A DNA stretch of 64,000 bases from Ligustrum vulgare (GCA_963555705.1 OY743176.1:43105026-43169025), one strand, 5' to 3'. Counted from the stretch's first letter, positions 34,415 to 48,312 are shown. Notes: a model not told the origin generated them from the letters alone. Numbers and translations: made by a program.

Positions 34415-35519
34415 TGTAGACATAAAAAAAAAATTGGATTGGATCAAATTGAATAGTCCAATTTATTTATTAAACAAAAAAGTCTATTAAAGCCCACCTA
34501 AAATAAGCCCATGGATAAGGCCCATCCTACTTTTCAAAAGAGGAAATTACATGCTGCCCTATCTCTAAAGATCAAAATCCAAAAATCAAGTTTTAAGTTT
34601 ATTATTACACAACTCAGGTCATAATTCAATTTTAATATCAAATTATAATTAACATATCTAATTCACTCATTTCTCCCAGTACCAAATTCAAACATCATCT
34701 CACTTCTCTCAACCCTAACTTCTCCTCACAGGCAGCACCATCAGTAGTGGCGAGCACTTCTCTGACACTAAGACGGTGACATCAACGACATTCTCTTCAC
34801 CGCAACGGAGCTCAGATGCTGCTGCTCGTCAACCACTGTGAGAGTCGTCTTCTGATGCTGCTGCAGCGGCGATGCCCCGTCGATCTGGAATCACTAGACA
34901 TTGGTGAGTTCGATTTTTCTTGGTGGTGAATTTGGATTTTGATGGTGGTGGTGAGTTCCACTTTTGAGGGTGGTTATTTGTGAGTTTTCTTGTTGTTGCG
35001 ATGGGAGTTTTACGTGTGGTTGTAGCAGAGGTTCCCGGTGGTGGTGGCTGGTGAGTTCGGCTTTTGCGTGTGGTTTTGGTTCGGGAGTTTTGTCTGTGGT
35101 TGCGGTGGAGGTTCCCGGCGGTGGTGGTGCCGACGGCTATTCCTGGTGGTGGTGGAACGGGGTGGGTTGCGATGGGATCATTGAATAGGTTTGTGACCAA
35201 TTATTAGTGTTCCCGATGGTGGTGGTGTTGGTGGTGGAACGGGGGTAGGCGTTTGTGTGGTTTGCGAAGTGTGCTGGTATGTGGTGGTGATGTTGTTGCA
35301 ATGGTGTTTGTGTGGTTGCTGGTGAGTCGTGGTGGGTGTGTGGTAGTTGTGACTTGTGGTGGTGTTGTGTGGTTGCGGTTTGTGCTATATGGTGGTGATC
35401 GGGGCATATCTGTGTGTGGTGTTGAATTGCGATGGTGGTTCCGATGGCGGCACCGGTGGATGTGGGGTTGGGTTGGTGGGGGGAGGGGTGGTTGGGTGAT
35501 AAAGGATAATTGTTACCCA

Positions 35520-36010
35520 AAAGTAAGTTGTGACCAATTAATTATTGTGACCAATAAAATTTTTGATTTGTGATCGAGAAATAGATTGTGACCAATTAAA
35601 TCGATAATTTGTGACCAAAAAATGAATCATGACCAAATAATTTTATAAATTGTGATATGTGACCAAGAAAACTAGTGATTTGTGAAAATTGTGACCTAAA
35701 AATTCTTGATTTGTATCGAGAAAAAACTGTGACCAATGAAATTTGTGATTTGTGACCAATAAAAAAAATTGTGAGTCATAATTTGTTAAGTTGTGATCAA
35801 TTGACTCGAGATTTGCGATCGAAAAAAATTGTGACCTACGGGCTACGAAATTCGAAATTTGTGATCGAGAAATAAATTGTGACATAAAAAATTGTAACTG
35901 TGACCATAAACTTATGACTTGATTTGTGACTTGCGACCTAAAAAATTGTGACTTGTGACCAAAATAAACTGTGACCTAAAAAATTATGACTTGTGACCAT
36001 AAATAAACAT
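35520..36010. repeat. GTGACC minisatellite in the Tat LTR
   Basis: Variants of TTGTGACCAATTAAA, GATTTGTGAC and AAAATTGTGACC recur through this interval with irregular period. They resemble those at 5480-6640. Confidence 0.85.
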
Positions 36011-36163
36011 ATAATTTATTTATGACCAGATTTTTGAAATAAAACCTTACGTTTCTTAATTTTGAAAATGTGCATTTTAAAAATCTTAATTATGTATTCT
36101 TCCCTTTTCAAAACCCTAACCATTTTATTTATTTAAATAATGGAGGTGGTTACAAATTCTCTC

Positions 36164-36171
36164 TATAAATA
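36164..36171 (+). promoter_or_regulatory. TATA box of the Tat LTR
   Basis: TATAAATA lies about 445 bp before the LTR end, in a typical CTCTCTATAAATAGG context. Confidence 0.6.
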
Positions 36172-36615
36172 GGACCATTGGTCCATGGAAAAGAGAGAAA
36201 AAAAAAAAAAAAAAAAGCAAGAAAAAAAATTGCTAGTGAAGAATAAAAAAATTCTCTCAAGCTTCAAGCCAAGTCCAAATCCATGAAGATCAAATTTTTC
36301 TTCAAATCAATTCCGAGAAGATCAAAGCCTTCTTCAATCAAAGCAAGTCCAATCCAAAGTCCAAAATCCCAAATTCAAATCCAAGTCTCAAGTTCCAAGA
36401 GCAAAACAAGCAAACTCAACAAATCAAGTTTTCCAACAAATTCAGAAGTCCAGGAATCAAGCCACGTGACCCCTTGTGTTCAAACACGCAAATTGTTAAT
36501 CAGAGGATTTTGCAATTTTGTATTTACAAGTGTTGTCCACTTGTATTTTCTCAAATTCAATTTGTAACAATTTCAGTATTTTTAATAATACTTCGAAATT
36601 CGTCGTACAAATTTC

Positions 36616-36634
36616 TTGGCACGCCTAGTGGGAC
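36616..36634 (+). other. Primer-binding site of the Tat-like element
   Basis: TTGGCACGCCTAGTGGGAC closely resembles the sequence that follows the 5' LTR of many plant Tat/Ogre-group elements. I have not matched it to a particular tRNA. Confidence 0.65.
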
Positions 36635-36823
36635 ACTCTTGCCTCTCATCTTTCGTTCTGCAAAACTTTCAAGTTTCAACAAATACATCAGGGAAAAAGT
36701 TAAGGAAACTGTGACACGTCTTGAAGAAACACTTGCTGAACTTTTTCATGTGACCAGAGCCCAAAAGAAATCCAGAAAACTCAACTGGTTACACCATTAA
36801 AGAAGTTCTTCAAAAAGGGCAAA

Positions 36824-38334
36824 ATGAAAATTTCTTTCAAGAAGCAGGGCTCTCGGTCGTCAAAAAAGAACTTGGCAAAAAGTCCTCGTTCTGGTTCTAT
36901 GTCCAGTGGCTGGTCCGTGTCTGGATCAACCCACGCTACTTCTTCGCAAAAATGGGGAGACTATACAGCTCTTGAAGAATCAATCGAGTCGGTGATGGTA
37001 ACAGAAATGACACCAGACACTGATGATCGACTTCAACAAATGGTTGTTTCCATTGAAAAGTTGACAAAATCTTTGGAGGAAAAGGATGCACAAATCGCCA
37101 CTCTCATGCATCGCCTGGAGTTGCAAAGCCCTTTGAAAAAAGACAACCCAGAAAATGCAAGCTCTTACAAATTTAAAGATCTTGAAATCCAAGAGTGCCA
37201 GCAGAAGCAAGATATGCATGACCGTACTGTTGTGCAAAATTTATTTCGTGACACCACTCAACTCTCTGCTGGCTCCTTGTCCGTCCAACAACTTCAACAT
37301 ATGATCACTGACACCTTCCGTGCTCAATGCGGTGGCTCCTCGCAATCTTCATTGGTTATGCCAAACCTTATAGTCATCGAATCGACGAGATGAGAATACC
37401 TCTTGGCTACCAACCACCGAAATTTAAGTTTTTTGATGGAAAGGGCAACCCAAAACAACAGGTAGCTCATTTTATTGAAACATGTAACAATGCTGGCACA
37501 TGCAATGATACCATGGTAACGCAGTTTGTACACTCCCTCAAAGGTGCTGCATTTAAATTGTATACAAACTTGATGGCGTGGTCAATTGACTGTTGAGAGT
37601 AGCTCGAACGTGATTTCCTCACACGCTTCTATAGAACCATACAGATCATCAGCCTTCTAGAACTTTCCAGAACAAAGTAAAATAAAGAGGAACCAGTTGT
37701 CGAATACATTGAACGCTGGAGAAATCTTGTCCTTAACTGCAAAGAACGTATCAGCAAAGCATCCTCTATTGACTTGTGTGTGCAAGGCATGCATTGGGGA
37801 CTACTCTATAATCTCCAAGCAAATATGCCTCACTCCTTTGAAGAGTTGGCCACACGTGCTCATGATCTAGAAATTAAAATTACAAGACATGGAAGTTACT
37901 TACCAAGTGACCCGCGTGAAAAAAAAGATCCCAAGAAAGAAGTCAAGAAAGACAATAAGCCAGGTAAGTTTAAAGAATCTATGGAAATTTCCACTACTCC
38001 TACAAAAATCACTTTCCAAAAATCAAGTTCAAATTCAAACCCAAATCCGAAGCCAAAGCAGGAGTTCAAGTCTAACAAGGCACAAGAACAAAAGAAGGGT
38101 CTTCTAAGTTTGATAGAACTTGAAGAGAAGGAATATCCATTCACAGACTATGAAGTTTCTGGAATTTTAGATGAACTTCTTGAGCTGCGAGTAATTGAAC
38201 TTCTAACACCGAAGAGGCCAGAACAGGATAGTCAAGTTGATCATCCTAAATACTGCAGGTTCCACAGAATAATCAATCATCCAGTGGAGAGATGTTTCAT
38301 GCTGAAAGATCTTATTGTTTTCTTGGACAAATAA
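36824..38334 (+). pseudogene. Tat-lineage gag, broken
   Basis: The first part (36824-37393) is a Ser/Lys-rich N-terminus followed by a coiled-coil-like stretch (VVSIEKLTKSLEEKDAQIAT). A frameshift near 37375 leads to GYQPPKFKFFDGKGNP and VAHFIETCNNAGT, then LERDFLTRFYRT and EYIERWRNL, the retrotransposon gag core, with several stops near 37594-37680. The last part (37774-38334) ends in a C/H-rich segment, YCRFHRIINHPVERCFMLK, the degenerate knuckle usual for Tat gag. Function would be capsid formation; this copy cannot make it. Confidence 0.85.
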
Positions 38335-39124
38335 AATAAGATCAAACTCGAAATTGGAGAAAATCCAGTAGCTGCTTGTTATATGATTTCCTTTGGGTCA
38401 TTCGATCCAATCCCTATTGCAAATAAAGAGCAGTTTGTCCCTATTGCATATGATATGGACACATTCTCACATGGGGTAACAGAGTTTGGACCTCAACTTC
38501 CAGAAGGAGCTATCCCAGTAGAGTTCGAGGTAGACGGAGAAGTTACCATCACATAAATCTATCCAGAAATGGATAAACCACATGCTGCCAACCGTCCAAC
38601 ATTTTATCAAATCATGACAAATGACTTGGATATTTGGGATTCCAATTCAGAATCTAAAGATGAGATTGGTGATGGTTGGTCCACCTTCATAAACAAGAAG
38701 GAGAAATATCAGATGCTAAAAAAAACAGGTAAAATACCATATTCGATATCTCTTGCAGGACCAACACTGGGGCATTGAGTATGGAAGTTTCCCCTATTGA
38801 AAAAACACCTACAGAAGAAAGTGATATGCCATGGACTCTTGTAAAAAGATGACACCGAATAGCTCAACAATTACCAAGTCCTGACATACGTGATGAATAA
38901 TCAAAGCTAAGAAGGAGGCCAAGAAACAGCAAGAAGAAGTCCAAAGCTAAGACAAGTTCAGCTACTAGACCTATAACTTTGGGAGAGTATTTTCCTCAGG
39001 ATTTCTTCAACAAAGAAAGTTTCACTTCTAAAGTCATTGGCTTGGATGGAGAAAGTGAATCAAAGAGTGTTGCAGGCCGCTATATGTCTACGGTTATATC
39101 CGTGAATGAAAAATACATCGGATA

Positions 39125-42100
39125 ATGATTGATTGTGGTTCTTCTGTGAACATTATACCAATCAAAACTATTAAAAAAATTGGAATAAAGATTGGAGATC
39201 TGTCCAAAAGCAACATCATGATTCAGGGATTCAATCAGAAAGGTGAAGAAGCTATTGGCATGATACGTTTGAAGCTACAAATTGCAAACCTAGTTTCCAC
39301 AGCTGTCTTCCATCTCATTGGTGCCAAAAAGTCTTATGAATTACTTCTTGGACGCGTCTGGCTGAATGAAACTGGAGTGGTACCCTCAACTTTGCATCAA
39401 TGTTTTAAGTACAACCGAGATGGAGAAGTCAAATGCGTGGTAGCAGAAACCAATCCCTTCCTAAAAGAAGAAGCTTACTTTGCAGACGCCAAGTTTTATC
39501 TTGAAGATGAAGAATTTCATTCGGAAGGGTTATCTTCAGCGGGGTTTGAAATGAAAAGTGTTAATTAGAAAGTCATAGTTCTACCGTATCAACTTATGAC
39601 AGGTAAATCAAAATTTATTTGTGAAGGGTCCTCTAGAGGTAAACAGCCTCAGGCAACATCAAAAAGTTTTGAGTTATCGAGGAAAGAATTAATTTTACAA
39701 AATTAGCTCTACCACATCAACTTATGAAAGTTACAAAGGTTGGTGAAGCTTCAACATCTATTCCAAGTATATCAAGTCTACGTATCTTTGATTCATCACC
39801 TGACAAAACTTGAAACATGCAAAAGGGGTTGACGAAATGAAGAGAACTTTCAAGGGATGTTACAATCCAAGGGACAATAAACTGTTTGAAAATGCTGGGT
39901 TTGGCAGAAGAGAACCCCGAAAATTGGGTGATCTTGACGTAGTACTTTCAGGTGGACCTGTTCCATCAGGTTTGGATAGATCAATCATATCACAACCAAA
40001 ATATGGCTTGAGATATAGTCCAAATCAATTGAAATAGATTAATGTTAAGAAGGTCTCCTCAAACCCAATTATGATTCAAATATGTGAGAATCCTGAAGAA
40101 AAACCCGAAGAGTCGAGACCTTCTGTATTTGACCGAATTCAAGGTGAAAACGTCAGAGTTTCGGTATTCGAAAGGTTAAAGGGAGAATCTTCAAAAGCCA
40201 CTGAATCAAAAAGACAAAGTCTCAGTCTTCCATAGGTTAAGCAGCAATGACCCCAACATTCCAAAAGAAGGCACAAAACTAGAAAGACCTCCAAGTTTCA
40301 AAAGAATGACGGAGATGAAGAAAAAGTATTGATAAATCATATTGCTTTTAAAGAAATTGGTAACCCATAATCTGAAGTTGAAGAACCAACTACATCAGAT
40401 GAACCTGAACCAGTTCCGCCAACATTTGAAGAAGGGGGGCAAGCTACAGTGGACGATTTGAAACAGCTGAACTTGGGAACGGAAGAAGAGACGAGGCCAA
40501 TCTACGTCAGTACCCTTTTCAATCTAAAAGAAGAACCTGAGTACTTCAATATGCTGTAGGAATATAAGGATGTGTTTGCATGGTCCTACAAAGAAATGCT
40601 AGGGTTGGATCCTAAAGTTGTTGTGCATCATCTTGCAGTAAAGCATGGAGTTCGTCCTATCAAACAACCTCAAAGAAGATTTCGGCCAAAATCGATTCCC
40701 CAAATTGAAGTAGAAATCAACAAACTCATTGAAGCTGGGTTCATACGTGAAGTCAAGTATCCAACTTGGATTGCTAACATTGTTCCTGTCAGAAAGAAGA
40801 ATGGACAGTAGTTACGAGTTTTTGTTGACTTTCGAGACCTAAATCAAGCTTGTCCTAAAGATGATTTTCCACTTTCAATAACAGAGTTAATGGTGGATGC
40901 AACAACTAGATATGATGTTCTTTCTTTCATGGATGGATCTTCCGGGCACAATCATATCCGAATGAATCCAAAAGATGAAGAGCTTACAGTGTTCCACACA
41001 CCTTAAGGCATATACTATTATAAGGTCATGCCTTTTGGATTGAAAAATGTCGGGGAAACTTATCAACGGGCAATACAAAAGGTTTTTGATGACATGATGC
41101 ATGAGAAAGTTGAATGTTATGTGGATGACCTTGTTGTCAAGACAAAGAGACGAGACAATCATCTACAAGACTTACAAGATGTTTTCAAGAGACTCCAACG
41201 CTATCAGCTGAAAATGAATCCATTAAAGTGTGCATTTGCGGTCACTTCTGGAAATTTTCTTAGCTCCATAGTCCGACGTCGCGGCATTGAGATAGATCAA
41301 TCAAAAATTGATGCCATAATTAACATGCGTGAGCCCAACAATTTACATGAACTAAAAAGTCTTCAAGGAAGGTTGGCATATATTCGAAGATTTATTTCTA
41401 ATCTTGCTGGACGTTGTCACCCATTCAACAATTTGGTAAAGAAAGATGTGCCATTTGAATGGAATGATGCATGTCGTTATGCTTTTCAAAGTATTAAGAA
41501 ATATCTGTCTCATCCACCAGTGCTTACAACTCCAACTCCTGGAAAGCCATTGACTCTTTATTTTGCAGCTTAAGAGGAAAGGAGAATGTGCTCTATTACC
41601 TAAGTCTGACATTAGTAGGTGATGAACTGAAGTACTCAACAATTAAGAAGATGTGTTTGGCATTGATAATTACAGCTAAGAAATTGAGACATTATATGTT
41701 AGCACACACAATCAATCTAGTCTCAAGGGTAGATCCATTAAAGTACATAATGTCAAGGCCTATTCTTTCTGGAAGGATAGGAAAATGGGCACTTCTATTA
41801 TCGGAGATCGACATCAACTTTATTCCTCAAAAGGCTGTTCAAGGACAAGCATTAGCAGACTTTCTCGCTGATCATCCAATTCCAGCAGAATGGGAACTCT
41901 CTGAAGACCTTCCAGATGAAGAAGTCTTTTACACTGAAGTTGTACCTTCATGGAGGCTATTCTTTGACGGGGCAGCTCAAAAGTACGGTGTTGGACAAGA
42001 GTCGTATTTGTCACTCCCCATGATCAAGTTATGTCATATGCATTTGCTTTGACAGAAAAGTGTTCCAATAACATGGCAGAATATCAAGCTCTCATTATCG

Positions 42101-44735
42101 GTTTGGAGACTTCGTTGGACATGGGAATTAATCAATTAGAAGTCTTTGGAGATTCTATGTTGATAATCAACCAGCTTCTGTCTAAATATGAAGTTAGAAA
42201 TTTGAATCTAAAGCCATATCATGAGTACGCATCAACAGTTTTGAAGCAGTTTGAATCAACAAAAATCAAATTTTTTCCAAGAAATGAAAACAAAGAAGAT
42301 GATCCATTAGCCAATTTAGCTGTTGTTCTAGCCAGATCAAATGAAGAATCTATCCACCAGGTGTCAATTGTTCAAAAATAGGTTATTCCACCACTATTGC
42401 CAGAGAATCTGCAAGAAAACAATAGTGTTGAAGTTTCTGGTGAAGAAAAAGTTGATTGGAGGCAACCAATAGTTGATTATCTTCAACATCAGAAGTTACC
42501 GGACAATCCTCGTCATAGGACTGAAGTCCGAAGGCGTACTTCTCGCTTCATATTCTACAAGAACACACTCTATCAATGTTCATTTGATGGAGTTTTCCTT
42601 CGATGCCTAAGTAGTGAGGAAACATCACATGTTCTTGAAGAAGCTCATTCTGGAATATGCGGTGCTCATCAGTCCGGACCCAAGCTCCATTTTCGAATAA
42701 AAAGAATGGGGTACTATTGGCTAACTATGGTTCAAGATTCTATGGACTATGCAAGGAAATTTCAAGCTTGTCAAGTCCATACAAATTTCATCCATCAACC
42801 TTCGGAACCATTACACCCGACGATAGCCTTGTGGTCATTCGATGCTCGGAGCCTTGATGTGATTGGACCTATAACTCCAAAATATTTTGCTGGACATTCA
42901 TACATCCTTGCTGGAACTGATTCTTTCTCCAAGTGGGCTGGAGCTGTACCGCTGAGGGAATTAAAGAAAGAAAATGTTACAGATTTCATTCGTGTTCAAA
43001 TCATTTACCTGTATGGAGTTCCTCGACACATCATCACTAATAATGGAAAGCCTTTCTGCAATAGCCACATAAATAATTTATGTGCTAAATTTGGGTTCAA
43101 ACAATACAATTCCTCCATGTATAATGCAGCAACCAATGGACTTGCAAAGGCATTCAACAAAATCCTATGCAACCTGTTGAAGAAAGTTGTGTATAAATAA
43201 AAAGGGACTGGCATGAAAGAATTGGAGAAGCCTTGTGGGCTTACCGCACTACTTACCGGACCTCGACACAAGCTACCCCTCATGATTTAGTGTATGGAGT
43301 AAAAGATGTCCTCCCTTTAGAATGTCAAATTCCATCATCACAGATTGCTATTCAAGAAGGATTGACGATAGAAGAAAATGCCCGTCTTCGATTTGAGGAG
43401 CTAGACGCTTTGGATGAGAAGAAATTAGAGGCACAAATGCACTTGGAGTGATATCAAGCTCGTATGGCGAAGTCCTTCAACAAAAGGGTGCGGCCAAGAT
43501 CATATACTTTCAGTGAGCACAACAATCATAATCATAAGAAAAACTGGGGGCAAGTTCCAACCTAAATGGGATGGTCCATTTCTTGTTACTCACATGTTCA
43601 GAAATGAAGCATACAAGATCGTTGATAAAGATAGACTGCAAATAGGGGTGGGCGTTTCGGTTTTCAGTCCATTTATTGAAGGAACCGAAATCGAACCGAA
43701 AATTTCGGTTTCGGTTCTCAAAACTCAAGAATCGAACGATTCCGGTTCCGATTCGGTTTCGGTTATTTTTCGATTCTTTGTTATGTTTTTTTATTAAAAA
43801 ATTAAACTTTGAGTAAACGTGAAAATGTGTGCGAAAAATAAATAAGTGTTGAGTCAAAATTTCCCAAATAAATCCATCAATGTGGCAAAATATTCAAATT
43901 GAATATATTCTTGTTCTAAAGACACTAAATATAATTATAATATTCTGTATATTCTCATTAGAAATTAGAAATGTAGGATCTTCGTCTTCTGTTGTTCTAT
44001 CTGTGGCTTATGCTGGAATGCCTGGATCACCCGAACTAAAAAAAGGATAATGATGGCATATAGACATATTTATCATAACATAAAATCATTTAGGTCATTT
44101 GATCATAGGTATATTTCGAAGATAACAAACGATTTTTAATGAACTCTTATCTCAGACTTCAATGTAAAACCACAATTCACTAATACATCTTCAAAAAAGT
44201 CACATACATGTCAAACCACACATTCTTCCTAAAATTAATTCAATACATATCAACACAACAGTCATTATCTTAATTTGTAAATATTGTACCCAAAAAATTC
44301 ACTGAACCGATGCGAGTGAGAGACTAAACATCCAATCTTCTAAAATTGGTGCAAAGAATTTCATGTAAGATGCAACAAGATATGAACAATTCAACAATTA
44401 TCATAATACATCAAAGTAAGTTTGATTTGTACACTCGATCATATAAAGCAACACAGAAAATGTCAAAAGTGTCACGTGGACTTAATTTTAAAATTAAGAA
44501 TGTTTGGTTCTTGGTCCGATTTTCGATTTTCAAATTGGAACCGATCGATTTTCGGTTCTCCGTTTTTCGATTTCGGTTCGGTTTCGGTTCTCATTTTTCA
44601 CCTAAAGAACCGAACGGTTACGATTTTTTTTTGTTCGGTTCCGGTTCGGTTCTTTAGGTTTCGATTTTTTTTGTCCACCCCTAACTACATATTGGACCTA
44701 TTAACGGAAAATTCCTAAAGTGTTTTTATGCTTAA
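39125..44735 (+). pseudogene. Tat-lineage pol (PR-RT-RH-aRH-IN), broken
   Basis: The protease begins MIDCGSSVNIIP (39125). RT has VFVDFRDLNQACPKDDFPL, MPFGLKN and catalytic YVDD (about 41120). The first RNase H is degraded (about 41545-41880). The second, archaeal-type RNase H has WRLFFDGAAQ, NNMAEYQAL and VFGDSML (41950-42340). Integrase has the HHCC finger (EEAHSGICGAH...FQACQVH), DVIGP and TDSFSKW. The usual second catalytic Asp is Asn (IITNNGKPF) and the catalytic Glu is Lys (NGLAKAFNK). Stops and frameshifts are scattered, e.g. after KKNGQ at 40809. The C-terminus PINGKFLKCFYA ends at 44735 and is split from the rest by a hAT MITE at 43643. Confidence 0.92.
43643..44683. mobile_element. 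hAT-like MITE inside Tat pol
   Basis: Ends TAGGGGTGGGCG and TGTCCACCCCTA are inverted repeats. Long CGGTTTCGGTTC tracts are at both ends. Flanks ACTGCAAA (43635-43642) and ACTACATA (44684-44691) agree at 6 of 8. It separates the last 16 codons of pol from the integrase. Confidence 0.85.
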
Positions 44736-45024
44736 AGTTCTTTAAATTTTTGTTGTAACTAAATGTACTACTCCTAGTAGCGAACTAAGTTTTGACTTGA
44801 TCCCTTTTGGGTATTTAGGGAGCTTGGATGGAAAATATAAATTCAAGTTCAGTTAAAATCAATAAATTCTTTCTATTTTTCTTGTATCTTTCTTTGCAAA
44901 AAAAAAAGAAAAAAGAAAAGAAATGTACAAGAGAGATGCAAGAGAGAAAAAATCCAATAAAGAATGATGTTGATACAACATAACAAAAGAAGAAGAAGAA
45001 GAAGAAGTCTTCATTCTATCTTAA

Positions 45025-48000
45025 TCAATCACTGTCAATCAACTGCAAGAAGTTGTCTTCAAGAGCCTTCCTTTCTTGGTCAATGGAGCCTGCAATTGTG
45101 GCATCTTTAATCTGTGCTTGCTCCAATGTGGTCTTCTTTGTCTCAAGTGAACTGGTGTTTTCCTGGAAAGTTTGGAGTTCATCGCGAAGTCTATCCAGGT
45201 CAGAATTCAATTTACTAATTCTAGCTTCCAAAGAAGAACATGTGGAATTCTCTGCTGCTATCTGTATATCAAGAGATTTCAACTGCTTAGCCTTTTCTTC
45301 CGCAGTCAAACACTCCAAGTACTGCTGTTTTTTAGCAAGATAAACGTTACCTTCTCCAAGAAATGCATCAATATGTCTCATCAAAGGCATTGGATCTGTA
45401 CGGAATTGATTGATGATCACATCCCGAAGAGTTGATTTGCTGTCATTCCACTAAGTCCGAATGTTGGAAAAACCATGCTTCAAAGCTTCCTTAAACAATG
45501 CCTGCAGGAAATTAATCTTGGCTTCTTGTAAAGTATTTTACAAGAAAGAAGATTCTTCGGTAAATCTATGCAGAGGACCATATATGGAAGAACAAATTGG
45601 TGTCGTCTCACAATTATTTATCTTCTGACTTGGAGCTGGTAAAGCTAATAAAGGTGAGATAGTCGAAGTGGCCTGTCCAATCTTTGAACTGCTAACTTGC
45701 AAAGGCTCGAAATTCACCTCATCATTAAGATCATCTTGATTAGGTGATATGACAACATTATTAATACTGCTTGGGTATTTAAAAGGAGGCTCATGTCTAT
45801 CGTTTCCATAAATTTCATCAAGTGCACCAATCATCTCGTGATTCTCATTAGGATGATCCGCTGAATAAAACATCCCTTTAGGAACTTGTGGAAATCCTAC
45901 AACAAATAGAAAGTTGAAGATATTAAATACTAATCTATTAGGCCATTGAATGAGCTAAAAAAATAAAGATGTATACCTGCGTTTTGTGTTCGAGGCGACA
46001 TATCCAAATTTTCATCACCATAGGATACATCTGGAATGCTCTAGTCATGTCTAAATTTTTCAGAACAAGCTTCCTTAGGATTCTCCACAACTTGAGAATC
46101 TTTAGGTCGTATTGTCTGCTTCCGACGCAATATTTGAGAAAGGGGAATCTGAAATTCAAATTCGAAACAGCAAATGAGATGAAAATTATCATTCAAAAAA
46201 AAAAAAGAATGATAAATAAATCTTACCTGATCTCTGGGACTGCTACTTTCCAAATGAAGTGTGGAATCAAGTGTTTGAGGTGTTCGGTCCATAGAGATGC
46301 TGCTTTTTGAAATTGTAATGGGCTCACGTACCTTCTCTACATGCTCTGAAGTGGAAGTGTGATCCATACGAGAATGTATTATTTTAATTTTCTTAATACC
46401 TCTTTCATTTCAAACATCCAAAGGCCTCTTCTGAAGAGTTGTTTGAGAATCTACACAAGAGGCGTCCAATTCATTGGCATTATGTCTTCCTGTTTGTTAG
46501 GGGGAAGATGGAGACTTACCAAGTACAAAGTTATATCTTCCCTGGACAATAAATCTTGCACTTTAATTTAGTTTAGACCATGATATACTTTATCCTCCCA
46601 CCAAGCTTTGTATGATGGATCAACGTGAAGTTGCATATCATCAATGCGCCTCGAAAGATGAAATATGCATTTGCTCCCTACTTGTGTCAAAGATAATCAA
46701 GTATGATAGAGAGTCAACACATTGGCTGTAAACATCATTGGTTTTGGCGAGTCTGGAATCGTTTGCCTAAAGCCTTGTTTTCTTGCAAATCTGTGAAGAT
46801 TATAAGCTTCAAGAATAAACAAGTTATTACCACGATGGTAAGAAAGAAACCCTAGTCGGATACTGGTCATAAACTCTGAAGTCTCTATAGACCTCTCATT
46901 GTTATCTATGCGTAAACCACCATGAGGCAAATAAATCAGATTTCATAAAAAATCATTAGAGTCCATTCTTCCGCGAAGGAGTTCTCAGCAATCAAATGCA
47001 TCAACCTCCCAATGTTGGAAATCATTTAAAGTACCGGCATATCTTCGGTTAATGGGACGACCAATGCTCTTGTCAACGTTGTCATAGATGCCCTGAACAA
47101 AATAAGTTGCAGCCCAAGCATACATAAATGTTCGGGAAATGTATATTTGATTGATCTAATGTCATGGCCAGTCACTCAATTTGTTGTCTCGGTAAGTCCT
47201 CTATAAATGCAAGTTAAGATGGGAGGTACCAAGTTGTAAGTTGATTTTGTAGCCATTCTGAAAGCTACTTTGAAAGTTCCCCCCTTGAGACAATCCTCTC
47301 TAGAAGGAAAAATAAAACGGCAGAACCAAAGGGAAAGATAGGCTGCTATGTCCAACTCTTCTTGTTCTTCAACAGATAAAGAAGTATTCCAGTAGTCCGT
47401 GTCCCTGTGTAGAATATCATGTAATTTTTCTGTGAAAATAGGTCTCTGTAATTTTTCTTTGGCTACTAACTGATCTCCTGAAGATGGGTTTGCTTCCATA
47501 GACTGCCTAAATGCCTTACTTTTCCTTGGATTCAGAACACAATCATCAGTTTTGAACCAAAAATCAATCTACCCGATCACTCTTCCTTTTGTCAACGATC
47601 AGTGAAAAGGCCTTGAACAAATATAAACAAGATTTGGGTAGGGAGTTCGTCAATTTCAAAAGACTTGGTACTACCTCCTCATAATAATCACCTTTGATGG
47701 AAAGTCCAGTAATCTCTTGCATATCCCAAAGCGAAATGTTAATCTCTCCATTGACAGTTACAAAAGTGTTGGTTTCCGGGCACCAAACCTCACAAAGAGC
47801 TCGATAAATAGAATCAGGACGAGAATAGTCTTTAGTGGTAGAGTAAACTGCATGAGCCAGTTCAGGAAGATTTTTCTTGATGGGAAGTTTATGATCCACA
47901 GGGACAATTCCTAAAACTTTGACAAGTAAGAAATCTCTCCACGATAATGGACTGCACTTCCCCATCTAATCTCTCTCTGATCAATTCACTCAGAAATGAC

Positions 48001-48312
48001 TCCTTTTGGAATGAACGTTGTGTCTGAAGCGTGATGTGGAGGAGGATACAAACAAGGATGTCTAGTACGATTTGAATTCCTCTGACTGACACTGAGAACA
48101 CGCATGTCCATACCCTGCAAATGAACAACATGGATGAAGGGGTATGTCATTGACTTATTGATGGTGAGCTTAAAGTGTCCTGTCAAGTTGCATGGAAGCT
48201 TCAAGTTAGCTTTGGGGAAGCAAATGATTTGACTTTTCCGCGCAGGATCATAAAATTCCTTAATTTCAGGTAATTTCAATTTTTTCTTGTCTTTGTTATT
48301 TTGTTTTGCCAT
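45025..48312 (-). pseudogene. Antisense plant-mobile-domain (PMD) gene of the Tat element, broken
   Basis: Read on the minus strand: an N-terminal segment (48312-47986, MAKQNNKDKKKLKLPEIKEF); the PMD core (47965-47564, SWRDFLLVKVLGI, EVWCPETNTFVTVNGEIN, LWDMQEITGLSIKGDYYEEVVPSLL); a second core part (47499-47176, YLSLWFCRFIFPSREDCLKGG); further pieces (46930-46697, 46367-45538); and a coiled-coil C-terminus (45420-45025) with LEARISKLNSDLDRLRDELQ. Stops and frameshifts break it. Two short introns seem present: donor GTAAG near 46228 to acceptor CAG near 46151, and donor near 45975 to acceptor near 45901. PMD proteins (MAIN/MAIL family) have host and transposon-borne members, and antisense extra genes downstream of pol are known in Tat elements. 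The role in the element is unknown. Confidence 0.75.

Larger units (their letters stand above)
34415..36609 (+). repeat. Probable 5' LTR of the Tat-like element
   Basis: Starts TGTAGACATAAAA and ends CGTCGTACA, with a primer site 7 nt later and a TATAAATA box at 36164-36171. It contains a GGTGGTGG-rich part (34900-35490) and a GTGACC minisatellite (35520-36010). With no second LTR to compare, borders rest on TG/CA ends, the LINE junction and the primer site. Confidence 0.6.
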
